Positions 15,084 through 21,905 of a DNA stretch of 24,216 nt are shown in pieces (within the stretch, counting starts at the first letter, position 1; each line of letters opens with the position of its first letter). Both the position numbers and the translations under genes were made by a program. Location: NCBI GenBank assembly GCA_017561285.1, contig JAFZDG010000214.1, positions 1 to 24,216 on the forward strand, written 5' to 3'. Under the pieces are notes generated by a model. That model was not told where the DNA came from. It did no database searches and saw nothing but the letters and a program-made list of their open reading frames with translations. Source of the DNA: Bacteroidaceae bacterium (GTDB lineage: Bacteria > Bacteroidota > Bacteroidia > Bacteroidales > Barnesiellaceae_A).

Positions 15084-16028
15084 ATGAGAAAAATCATAGG
15101 AATAGGCGAGACTATACTTGACATTATTTTCCGCAAAGATGCAAACGGCGAGTGGCAACCCCAAAAATCGGTGGCTGGAGGTTCTACATTCAACTCCATC
15201 ATTACATTGGGCCGATTGGGAATGAATACAGCCCTGGTCACAGAACTGGGCGATGATCAAGTGGGTAAAGAGATTATAGAGTTTATGCACAAATATAATA
15301 TAAGCACCAATTATATTGATATATATAGCTCTAAAGATGGCAAGACACCCATATCATTGGCATTTCTCGACGAAAACAACAATGCCAATTATACATTCTA
15401 TCACCAATTTCCTGCCGACCGTCTCAATGTAGTTATGCCACTCATCAACGAAGGCGACATCATCATCTTCGGTTCTTACTTCTCGGTGAACCCTGTGTTG
15501 CGTCATCGCATCATCGAAATTCTCGAATTTGCCAAGACTCGTAAAGCCATTGTGTACTACGATCCCAACTTCCGCAAAGCACACGCACACAAAGCAATGA
15601 TGCTTATGCCATCTATTATCGAAAACCTCGAGTATGCCAATATTGTACGTGGCTCGGACGAGGACTTTGAAACGCTATACAAGCTCAACGATCCCGAAAA
15701 AATATACATTGACAAGATTAAATTCTACTGTCCCAACTTCATCTATACTCGTGGCGGCCAGGGCATAGAGTTTTATTGCGAGCAAGGACATCGTCACTTC
15801 GATGCTCCTTCGATTGGGAAGCCCATCAGCACCATCGGAGCCGGCGACACCTTCAATGCCGGTATTATATTTGGTCTTATACGCCAGAATGTTACCCTCG
15901 ACAATCTCAATAAGCTCACACTCGATGAGTGGGCCCCTATCTTGCAATATGCACTCAACTTTTCATCACAGGTGTGTATGAGTCAAGAAAACTACCTTCC
16001 CGAAGAGATAGCTGCACAATACAAGTAA
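15084..16028 (+). CDS. PfkB-family sugar kinase (fructokinase-like)
   Basis: The 314-residue ribokinase/PfkB fold enzyme has the N-terminal IGIGETILDIIF strand and the GGSTFNSIITLGRLG motif. The C-terminal signature STIGAGDTFNAGIIFGL carries catalytic Asp D255. ATP-dependent phosphorylation of a ketose such as fructose is the best guess. The residues between, such as YDPNFR and GSDEDF, are typical of fructokinase-like members, but ribose, adenosine or tagatose kinases cannot be excluded. Transcription is likely from the dgt promoter, and a promoter for the following helicase lies about 110 bases downstream of the stop. No sugar transporter or glycosidase is encoded nearby, so the pathway is not clear from context. 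Confidence 0.87.
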   Translation: MRKIIGIGETILDIIFRKDANGEWQPQKSVAGGSTFNSIITLGRLGMNTALVTELGDDQVGKEIIEFMHKYNISTNYIDIYSSKDGKTPISLAFLDENNNANYTFYHQFPADRLNVVMPLINEGDIIIFGSYFSVNPVLRHRIIEILEFAKTRKAIVYYDPNFRKAHAHKAMMLMPSIIENLEYANIVRGSDEDFETLYKLNDPEKIYIDKIKFYCPNFIYTRGGQGIEFYCEQGHRHFDAPSIGKPISTIGAGDTFNAGIIFGLIRQNVTLDNLNKLTLDEWAPILQYALNFSSQVCMSQENYLPEEIAAQYK

Positions 16029-16135
16029 GTAGCAGCTCACACCATATCATAGCAACAAGACTCAATAAAACAAGAAAAAACGAATTACAACGACCTAAAA
16101 TGGTATAAAACAGCAATTATGCCACCATTTTTTAC

Positions 16136-16143
16136 TACCTTTG
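16136..16143 (+). promoter_or_regulatory. Promoter -7 element of the DEAD-box helicase gene
   Basis: TACCTTTG matches TAnnTTTG and is followed by a 48-base stretch to the chosen ATG. The element overlaps the start of a hairpin (16142-16166). I do not see a good -33 TTTG. Confidence 0.6.
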
Positions 16144-16171
16144 CGCCCGCATTCACAGCGGGTGCATTTTT
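16142..16171 (+). terminator. Terminator-like hairpin overlapping the helicase promoter
   Basis: TGCGCCCGC (16142-16150) pairs with GCGGGTGCA (16158-16166), nine pairs including one G-T, with a seven-base loop. TTTTT (16167-16171) follows. It could end transcription of the dgt-pfkB run, or form a leader structure if transcription starts upstream of it. Confidence 0.5.
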
Positions 16172-16191
16172 ATATATTCACACCACTATCA

Positions 16192-18108
16192 ATGAAGACA
16201 TTTGAAGAATTGGGTATTGTACCCTCCATATTGCAAGCCATCGCCGAGATGGGCTACGAGTCACCTATGCCCGTACAAGAACAAGTAATCCCTCTACTAT
16301 TGGGCGAAGAGACCGATCTTATTGCACTGGCTCAAACCGGCACAGGTAAAACTGCTGCTTTCGGCCTACCCTTGCTACAACGCATCGACATCAACAAGCT
16401 ATACCCACAAGCCCTTATCATGGCTCCCACACGCGAGTTGTGTCTGCAAATTGCCGGCGACTTAGCCGACTATGCCAAGTACATACCCAATCTGCATATC
16501 ACTCCGGTATATGGAGGAGCCAACATTGAGGTACAAATACGTGCACTGCGTAAAGGCAGCCACGTTATTGTGGCTACTCCCGGTCGTTTGCTCGACCTCA
16601 TCAACCGACAATGCGTATCGCTGAGCAAGACAACTACCGTCATTATGGACGAAGCCGACGAAATGCTCAATATGGGTTTTCTTGACAGTATCAATGAGAT
16701 ACTTGCTTTCGTACCCGAAAATCGCAAAATGCTACTCTTCTCGGCCACGATGCCGGCCGGTATCGAACAGATTGCTCGCAACTATATGAACAATCCTAAA
16801 GAGATTGTCGTAGGCAGCCGCAATGAAGGTGCCGAGAATGTTCGCCACATATATTATATGGTAAAGGCAAACGACAAGTACCTTGCCTTGAAACGTATTG
16901 CCGACTTTTGCCCCGACATATACGGTATCATCTTCTGCCGCACCCGCCGCGAAACACAAGAGATTGCCGATGCCCTTATTTCGGATGGTTACAATGCCGA
17001 GTCGTTGCATGGCGACCTATCGCAGATGCAACGCGACTTGGTAATGCAAAAGTTCCGCGTACGCAATATTCAATTATTGGTGGCCACCGATGTGGCTGCA
17101 CGTGGTCTTGATGTAACAGACCTCACACACGTCATCAACTACGGTTTGCCCGATGATATAGAGACATACACCCACCGTAGTGGCCGCACAGGTCGTGCCG
17201 GAAAGTCGGGTGTTTCGGTTGCCATCGTTCACAGCCGTGAAAAAGGAAAAATTAGAGCCATCGAAAAAATCATTGGCAAAACTTTTGAACGCGAGCACAT
17301 ACCTACCGGTAAACAAATATGCGAAAAACAACTCTTCAACCTTGTTGACCGCATTGAGAAAGTTGAGGTAAACGAAGCCGAAATAGAACCATTGTTGCCT
17401 CCTATCTTCCGCCGCCTGTCGTGGCTCGATGACCAAGATTTGATACGCCGATTTATATCGCTCGAGTTCAATCGTCTGTTGGAGTACTATCGCGATGCTC
17501 CCGACATAGACCTTCCCGACGAAAAGCCTCGTGAACGCAAGTCGAAAGGCCAAGACGATCGCCGCGAAAAAGGATCGTGCCATGCCGAACCGGGATATGC
17601 TCGCATATATATCAACCAAGGCAAAGCGACAGGTTGCACACCTTATAATATACTCGACCTCATCAATGAAAACGTTCCCGGACGCATCAACATAGGTCGT
17701 ATAGATCTCTTTACAGGCTATTCGCTCATAGATGTAGAAGAAAAATTTGCTCGCAGAGTTGTAGCAGCCCTCAAACACACCGACTTCTATGGCAATCGCA
17801 TTTATGCCGAGATTGCCGATCCCAACAAAAAATATGGAGGCGAAGGCAAACGCAGCAAGGGCAAAGAACGCAACGAGCGTAACAACGAGAAACCGGGCAA
17901 AGAACGTCGCAATGGCCGTCCTGCCTACAACGAAGAACAACCACGTAACGAGCGTAGCAGAAATCGCCGAGGCGAAGCTCGCTTCCAAAACGACGAACGC
18001 CCCTCACGCCGAGGCCGCAACAAAGACAACGCACCCGATGTCAATAACGGAGGCTTCAACTATGAAATCTTCAACGGCAAGCCCAAAACGCGCAAACGCC
18101 GTAAATAA
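16192..18108 (+). CDS. DEAD-box ATP-dependent RNA helicase with DbpA-type RNA-binding domain
   Basis: This is a 638-residue RNA helicase of the DeaD/CsdA/CshA type, acting in ribosome assembly and mRNA decay or cold adaptation. A Q motif (FEELG, then MPVQEQVIP) opens the first RecA-like domain. Walker A is AQTGTGKT (47-54), Ia is PTRELCLQI, II is DEAD (153-156), and III is SAT (184-186). The second RecA-like domain has VATDVAARGLD and HRSGRTGRAG (from 328). A DbpA RNA-binding domain covers about 468-545 (YARIYINQGKATG, then INIGRIDLF). The tail (546-638) is low-complexity and rich in Arg, Asn, Lys and Glu. The frame is open upstream to 16141, but that lies in the -7 box. I therefore chose ATG 16192. 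Confidence 0.93.
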   Translation: MKTFEELGIVPSILQAIAEMGYESPMPVQEQVIPLLLGEETDLIALAQTGTGKTAAFGLPLLQRIDINKLYPQALIMAPTRELCLQIAGDLADYAKYIPNLHITPVYGGANIEVQIRALRKGSHVIVATPGRLLDLINRQCVSLSKTTTVIMDEADEMLNMGFLDSINEILAFVPENRKMLLFSATMPAGIEQIARNYMNNPKEIVVGSRNEGAENVRHIYYMVKANDKYLALKRIADFCPDIYGIIFCRTRRETQEIADALISDGYNAESLHGDLSQMQRDLVMQKFRVRNIQLLVATDVAARGLDVTDLTHVINYGLPDDIETYTHRSGRTGRAGKSGVSVAIVHSREKGKIRAIEKIIGKTFEREHIPTGKQICEKQLFNLVDRIEKVEVNEAEIEPLLPPIFRRLSWLDDQDLIRRFISLEFNRLLEYYRDAPDIDLPDEKPRERKSKGQDDRREKGSCHAEPGYARIYINQGKATGCTPYNILDLINENVPGRINIGRIDLFTGYSLIDVEEKFARRVVAALKHTDFYGNRIYAEIADPNKKYGGEGKRSKGKERNERNNEKPGKERRNGRPAYNEEQPRNERSRNRRGEARFQNDERPSRRGRNKDNAPDVNNGGFNYEIFNGKPKTRKRRK

Positions 18109-18110
18109 AG

Positions 18111-18836
18111 TCAATCGAAGAGAGCCTGCAATATAGCAGGCGAAGAGAGTTGTCCCATACCGGTGAGGTGGATACCATAATAAGAAATGATGCGATTGAG
18201 AATATGATTGCGCTCACTGCGCGAAAAACGATATAAATGCAAATTGGCATAATTCATTCGCAGCAACTTCACCATAAAGGCAGCCTCGACCGGAGGTAAC
18301 GATGCATTGATAACGGGAGGTTGTGATACAAACACACCCTCCTGCATATCAAAATACGTACCGGGGCGATAACCCTCACAGTTGGGAGTAATACCTATAT
18401 AAGAGGTAAGACCTACCAGAAAACAGATATGAAAATTGGCCAATCCCGGCCCCATACGATCCAACAAACCTACCGACTGAGCTATATAAGCAAAAAGTTG
18501 GGGTTGCGGCTCATTATTGCGCAACACACTACCCAAAAACTCCGACAAGAACATAGCCAACGAAGCACGTATAGGATCACTCTGTACATAGGGAAGCGGT
18601 ATCCAAGTATGCGCCTCACGTATGCGCTGCAAATTACGCCCGGCACGCGTCTCCACTTCCAACTCCAGCAGTGACAAAGGCATATATAAGGCGCGCGCCA
18701 TCTTTGCAGCACGCCCGGCACCTCGGGGCAATGTATAGGACATACGCCCATAGCGCTCAGTAAAAATATGCACCACCGAGAGCGTGTCATTATAAGGTAT
18801 CGTGTGCAGAACAATACCACGAGTCTTATCGTACAT
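18111..18836 (-). CDS. recO: DNA repair protein RecO
   Basis: RecO binds single-strand-DNA-binding protein and single-stranded DNA, anneals strands, and with RecR (and RecF) loads RecA. The 241-residue product shows the N-terminal OB fold (TRGIVLHTIPYNDTLSVVHIFTERYG), a helical middle (LYMPLSLLELE, ending ASLAMFLSEFL) and a C-terminal domain. The C-terminal Zn-binding cysteines of many RecO proteins are not obvious: only one Cys (NCEGYRPGTYFD) is in that region, which is common in this phylum. I chose ATG 18834-18836 (MYDKTRGIVLH) over an in-frame ATG at 18870-18872, because the OB fold begins there. It converges on the helicase gene with two bases between stops. No convincing promoter is visible. 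Confidence 0.93.
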   Translation of the reverse strand: MYDKTRGIVLHTIPYNDTLSVVHIFTERYGRMSYTLPRGAGRAAKMARALYMPLSLLELEVETRAGRNLQRIREAHTWIPLPYVQSDPIRASLAMFLSEFLGSVLRNNEPQPQLFAYIAQSVGLLDRMGPGLANFHICFLVGLTSYIGITPNCEGYRPGTYFDMQEGVFVSQPPVINASLPPVEAAFMVKLLRMNYANLHLYRFSRSERNHILNRIISYYGIHLTGMGQLSSPAILQALFD

Positions 18837-18954
18837 AGACGCAAAATAACACAATAATAAGCAAAGAAACAAGAAACAATACCCACAAAAAGAGCCTCAA
18901 AAGGCCTAATTCACTATAAAAAAGAGGAAAAAATAAAATTTTGAGCCAAAAAGT

Positions 18955-18985
18955 TTTGCAGATATAAAAAAGAGCCGTATATTTG
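18955..18985 (+). promoter_or_regulatory. Promoter of tRNA-Glu - rpsT - tRNA-Glu
   Basis: TTTG (18955-18958), exactly 19 bases, then TATATTTG (18978-18985), 49 bases ahead of the first tRNA-Glu. This is a full Bacteroides consensus. No other such element occurs up to the terminator at 19506. Confidence 0.8.
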
Positions 18986-19034
18986 CACTCGCTTTTGTAG
19001 AAGTACACAGTTGCACTACAAAGCCAATAGGTAA

Positions 19035-19106
19035 GGCCCATTCGTCTATCGGTTAGGACGCAAGATTTTCATTCTTGAAAGAGGAGTTCGATTCTCCTAT
19101 GGGCTA
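19035..19106 (+). tRNA. tRNA-Glu (anticodon TTC), copy 1
   Basis: This is a 72-base cloverleaf. The acceptor arm GGCCCAT pairs with ATGGGCT (G1-U72 wobble) and the discriminator is A. The anticodon stem CAAGA/TCTTG encloses loop TTTTCAT with anticodon TTC. The T arm is AGGAG-TTCGATT-CTCCT. CCA is not encoded. Confidence 0.97.
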
Positions 19107-19135
19107 CAAGATAATAAATAAAACACTAAAAAGAT

Positions 19136-19387
19136 ATGGCAAACCATAAATCTGCTAAGAAAAGAATTAGAGAGACACAAGTAAGAAACTTGCACAATCG
19201 TTACTATGCTAAAACTGCTCGTAACGCTATGCGTAAGTTGCGCGCTACCACTGTGAAAGATGAGGCCGCAGAATTGTACAAGAAAGTAAGCTCTATGCTC
19301 GACAAGCTTGCCAAGAAGAATATCATTCACGCAAACAAGGCAGCTAACCTCAAGTCGAAGCTTGCTCACCACGTTAACGCTCTCTAA
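19136..19387 (+). CDS. rpsT: 30S ribosomal protein S20
   Basis: S20 binds the 5' domain of 16S rRNA early in small-subunit assembly. The 83-residue, lysine- and arginine-rich helical protein opens with the family-typical MANHKSAKKRIRETQVRN and contains RNAMRKLR, then SMLDKLAKKNIIHANKAANLKSKLA. It lies between two identical tRNA-Glu genes: 29 bases after the first and 43 bases before the second. There is no promoter or terminator of its own, so its mRNA is probably excised from a mixed precursor by tRNA-processing enzymes. The upstream context is A-rich with no Shine-Dalgarno. In E. coli, S20 represses its own translation. Confidence 0.97.
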   Translation: MANHKSAKKRIRETQVRNLHNRYYAKTARNAMRKLRATTVKDEAAELYKKVSSMLDKLAKKNIIHANKAANLKSKLAHHVNAL

Positions 19388-19430
19388 TCAAGCGTAAAAA
19401 ATTACAGGAGGCCGCAAAGTCCCTGATGAT

Positions 19431-19502
19431 GGCCCATTCGTCTATCGGTTAGGACGCAAGATTTTCATTCTTGAAAGAGGAGTTCGATTCTCCTATGGGC
19501 TA
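19431..19502 (+). tRNA. tRNA-Glu (anticodon TTC), copy 2
   Basis: This 72-base gene is identical to the copy at 19035-19106, with the same acceptor, anticodon loop TTTTCAT and T arm. It is the last element before the terminator. The identity extends two bases past the tRNA (CA). Confidence 0.97.
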
Positions 19503-19505
19503 CAG

Positions 19506-19535
19506 AAAGACCGCTTTACCACAAAGCGGTCTTTT
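19506..19535 (+). terminator. Intrinsic terminator after tRNA-Glu copy 2
   Basis: A perfect stem AAAGACCGCTTT / AAAGCGGTCTTT (12 pairs) with a five-base loop, followed by T residues, begins only four bases after the tRNA. Confidence 0.9.
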
Positions 19536-19595
19536 GCTATATATGCCCAACAGAATACAAGCCGCTATTGGAGGGGACAACAATACCAAACAACA

Positions 19596-19627
19596 AGGGT
19601 GTGCCGTAATCAACAACAGCACACCCT
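19596..19627 (-). terminator. Putative terminator of the antiporter gene
   Basis: A perfect nine-pair stem AGGGTGTGC / GCACACCCT with a 14-base loop lies 20 bases past the antiporter stop codon. On the minus strand it is followed by the T-rich but interrupted TGTTGTTTGG. Confidence 0.55.
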
Positions 19628-19646
19628 CATCAACAGCTTCAACAGC

Positions 19647-21113
19647 CTATATCTTCAATTTCTCACGCGGCTTTACTTCTTGCGAAATCATAAGCAAGCG
19701 GTCGCCCGGACGCAATTGCACCGAGCCATTAGGCACTATAAACTCATGCCCACGGCGTATGAGCATTACCAAAGCCCCATGAGGCAACTTCACCTCCTTG
19801 AGTGTCACTCCATCTACCAGCATCTCGGCAGTAACATCCAGCGCATTGAGCGAGGTCTCCAACTCCTCCGGAAGCTCCACTCCAAAATGATCGGGTTTCT
19901 CCGGCTCCGGCTCCGAAACCCCCAACGCATTGGCCATCATCGACAAGGTAGTACCTTGAACCACCAACGAGAGGATGGTAACAAAGAATACCACATTGAA
20001 GATAATATTAGCCCCCTCAACATTGGCTATAATGGGATATGTGGCAAACAAAATAGGCGCTGCTCCACGCAAACCCACCCACGAAATAAACAATCTCGAT
20101 TTGAAGTTGATATGTTTAAATGGTAACAGACACAACATTACGCTCAATGGACGCGCTATTACGATCATAAACACACCTATCAATGCACCTACCAACGCTA
20201 CCGATACCATTTCATGAGGATTAACCAACAATCCCAAAATCAAGAATAGCACTATTTGGAACAACCAGGTAACACCATCCAAGAATGTCGACACTTCACG
20301 TTTGAAGGCAATGCGACTATTACCCATTACGATACCGGCTATATACACAGCTAAGAATCCGTTGCCATGGCACACATCGGCAAAAGAGTAAACCAAGAAA
20401 ACCAACCCCAAAACAACAATGGGATAAAGCGATGAGTTGGGCAGGTTAAGACGATTGATAAACCAAACAGCACCACGCCCCATCAAAAAACCTACTGCAC
20501 CACCCACTACAAACTGCACAAAAAGCAACGAGAAGACTTCGGTAGCCGAAACGGCACCAGAACCAATCACCTGTATAAGCACCAAAGTGAGCATATAGGC
20601 CATAGGGTCATTACTACCACTCTCCAACTCGAGCATAGGACGAAGATTGTATTTGAGCGACATTCGTTGCGAGCGCAAAATATTAAACACCGATGCCGAG
20701 TCGGTAGATGACATTGTTGCCGCCAATAAGAGCGATGTTGTAAGAGGCAAAGTTACATTCACCCACTCAAACCCCGTTATCCACGATATAAACAAACCCG
20801 CAAACAGCGTAGTAAGTACAACACCCAACGTTGACAAAACAATACCCGGAGCCAAAATAGGCTTAATGTCGGAAAATCTGGTATCCAAACCACCCGAAAA
20901 CAAGATAACACTCAATGCTATCACGCCCAGAAATTGCGCATCCGAAGCATTGTCAAACTGCAAGCCGAGACCATCGGTACCAAAAAGCATACCGGCTATA
21001 AGAAAAACCAGCAACGTAGGAACTCCAAAACGATAACCCGCTTTACTAAACACGATACTCACTATGAGCAAAATCGAACCAATCAACAATATATTTCCCG
21101 TTGTAATAATCAT
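19647..21113 (-). CDS. CPA1-family K+/H+ or Na+/H+ antiporter (NhaP2/CvrA type) with RCK_C domain
   Basis: This 488-residue inner-membrane protein has an antiporter core of about 12 transmembrane helices over residues 1-395. The CPA1 ion-binding motifs are present: SSTDSAS (D138) in one helix and ELESGSNDP (N168-D169) in the next, the ND pair expected of electroneutral antiporters. A cytoplasmic TrkA-C/RCK_C domain follows at about 415-482 (VKLPHGALVMLIRRG, then LRPGDRLLMIS), as in E. coli NhaP2, a potassium/proton antiporter. It likely trades K+ or Na+ for protons. Which cation it moves cannot be told. It stands alone, with its own promoter upstream and a hairpin downstream. Confidence 0.9.
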   Translation of the reverse strand: MIITTGNILLIGSILLIVSIVFSKAGYRFGVPTLLVFLIAGMLFGTDGLGLQFDNASDAQFLGVIALSVILFSGGLDTRFSDIKPILAPGIVLSTLGVVLTTLFAGLFISWITGFEWVNVTLPLTTSLLLAATMSSTDSASVFNILRSQRMSLKYNLRPMLELESGSNDPMAYMLTLVLIQVIGSGAVSATEVFSLLFVQFVVGGAVGFLMGRGAVWFINRLNLPNSSLYPIVVLGLVFLVYSFADVCHGNGFLAVYIAGIVMGNSRIAFKREVSTFLDGVTWLFQIVLFLILGLLVNPHEMVSVALVGALIGVFMIVIARPLSVMLCLLPFKHINFKSRLFISWVGLRGAAPILFATYPIIANVEGANIIFNVVFFVTILSLVVQGTTLSMMANALGVSEPEPEKPDHFGVELPEELETSLNALDVTAEMLVDGVTLKEVKLPHGALVMLIRRGHEFIVPNGSVQLRPGDRLLMISQEVKPREKLKI

Positions 21114-21408
21114 ATTGTATATTTTTTTAATAATTTCGATACAAAATTAACCAATTTGACTCAAAAACACAACAAGATGAATATTACATTTTGGTTAAAC
21201 AAATAGAAATAACATCTTATTACATCACTCTAAAGCACAACGCTCAAACACCCCACCACATTTATAATATATTACAACCGTTTATAAACCCGCCATCACA
21301 AAAGCATCGAACGGCCCAACAAGTGAATTTAAGGCTGCATTTAGAACAAGCAAGCATTTTTTTACAAAAAAACGTCTCAAAAATTTGGAAGTTACACCCA
21401 AAAAGTAT
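21114..21408. other. Intergenic region between the antiporter and tRNA-Glu(CTC)
   Basis: This gene-free stretch of nearly 300 bases holds the divergent promoters at 21142-21172 and 21384-21416. The middle part (about 21180-21380) is AT-rich and A/C-biased, and I see no ORF, hairpin or repeat in it that I can support. Confidence 0.6.
21142..21172 (-). promoter_or_regulatory. Promoter of the antiporter gene
   Basis: On the minus strand TTG (21170-21172), 20 bases, then TAATTTTG (21142-21149), matching TAnnTTTG 28 bases upstream of the ATG. Confidence 0.65.
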
Positions 21409-21416
21409 TACCTTTG
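21384..21416 (+). promoter_or_regulatory. Promoter of tRNA-Glu(CTC)
   Basis: TTTG (21384-21387), 21 bases, then TACCTTTG (21409-21416), 17 bases ahead of the tRNA. This is a full Bacteroides consensus. Confidence 0.75.
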
Positions 21417-21433
21417 TCGCACCAAAGCCAAAT

Positions 21434-21505
21434 GGCCGATTCGTCTATCGGTTAGGACGTAAGATTCTCAATCTTAAAAGAGGGGTTCGATTCCCCTATC
21501 GGCTA
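21434..21505 (+). tRNA. tRNA-Glu (anticodon CTC)
   Basis: This is a 72-base cloverleaf. The acceptor arm GGCCGAT pairs with ATCGGCT. The anticodon stem TAAGA/TCTTA encloses loop TTCTCAA with anticodon CTC. The T arm is GGGG-TTCGATT-CCCC. It is a near copy of the two TTC genes 2 kb away, with compensatory changes in stems. Confidence 0.96.
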
Positions 21506-21506
21506 C

Positions 21507-21538
21507 AAAAAAGCACTTACCAACAGTAAGTGCTTTTT
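21507..21538 (+). terminator. Intrinsic terminator after tRNA-Glu(CTC)
   Basis: AAAAGCACTTAC / GTAAGTGCTTTT is a 12-pair stem with a five-base loop (21521-21525), followed by T's, and starts right after the tRNA. Confidence 0.9.
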
Positions 21539-21716
21539 CTTTTTACATCATTTTTAGACATCCTGCAACCCTACCTCACCCACCACAAACTCACACCCAA
21601 CCCGTCTTGACCGCCACCTCAGAGCCTCAAAGCCACCTCTTATTTATTACAAAATTTAAGGATTGAAGGACGCAAAAAAACGACCTTTCATCGCATCATT
21701 TCTCACAATTTTTTCC

Positions 21717-21724
21717 TATCTTTG
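21717..21724 (+). promoter_or_regulatory. Promoter -7 element of gyrB
   Basis: TATCTTTG matches TAnnTTTG. The near-perfect dyad TTTGCGGTA (21721-21729) / TACCGTAAA (21752-21760), with one mismatch, overlaps it and the expected start. No clear -33 TTTG is present. The leader to gyrB would be about 175 bases. Confidence 0.6.
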
Positions 21725-21827
21725 CGGTAAGGCATAAAGATAAACTGTGCATACCGTAAAATATTGAAAGCTACGCTTTATATATTTCGCTCGCAGGCAA
21801 GTATCTTTATTTTGCAAAGCATTTTGT

Positions 21828-21878
21828 GCATAAGCCGCAACGACTTATGCCAATGAAATTTGTGCGCATATCGCACAA
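21828..21878 (+). promoter_or_regulatory. Two hairpins in the gyrB leader
   Basis: GCATAAG (21828-21834) pairs with CTTATGC (21844-21850), with a nine-base loop. TTGTGCG (21860-21866) pairs with CGCACAA (21872-21878), with a five-base loop. They end 27 bases before the gyrB ATG. GCACAA can also pair with TTGTGC at 21824-21829, so two alternative folds are possible. A regulatory role is inference. Confidence 0.45.
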
Positions 21879-21905
21879 CATTAACGACCAAAGCAAAACA
21901 AGAAT

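Larger units (their letters stand above)
21539..21905. other. Region between tRNA-Glu(CTC) terminator and gyrB
   Basis: The stretch holds no supported gene. The first part (about 21556-21645) is unusually poor in G on the plus strand. The gyrB promoter -7 element is at 21717-21724. The remainder is a leader of about 175 bases with two perfect hairpins (21828-21850, 21860-21878). Confidence 0.7.

Noticed and set aside
16141..16191. Longer N-terminus of the DEAD-box helicase from a TTG at 16141
   Set aside because: That start lies in the -7 box; the Q-motif begins right after ATG 16192.
17074..17988. 304-codon open frame on the minus strand inside the helicase gene
   Set aside because: It is a shadow of the real coding frame; no family-like motif is visible and there is no promoter.
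19035..19502. Two identical tRNA-Glu genes as att sites of an integrated element
   Set aside because: Only rpsT, a core gene, lies between; there is no integrase or cargo.
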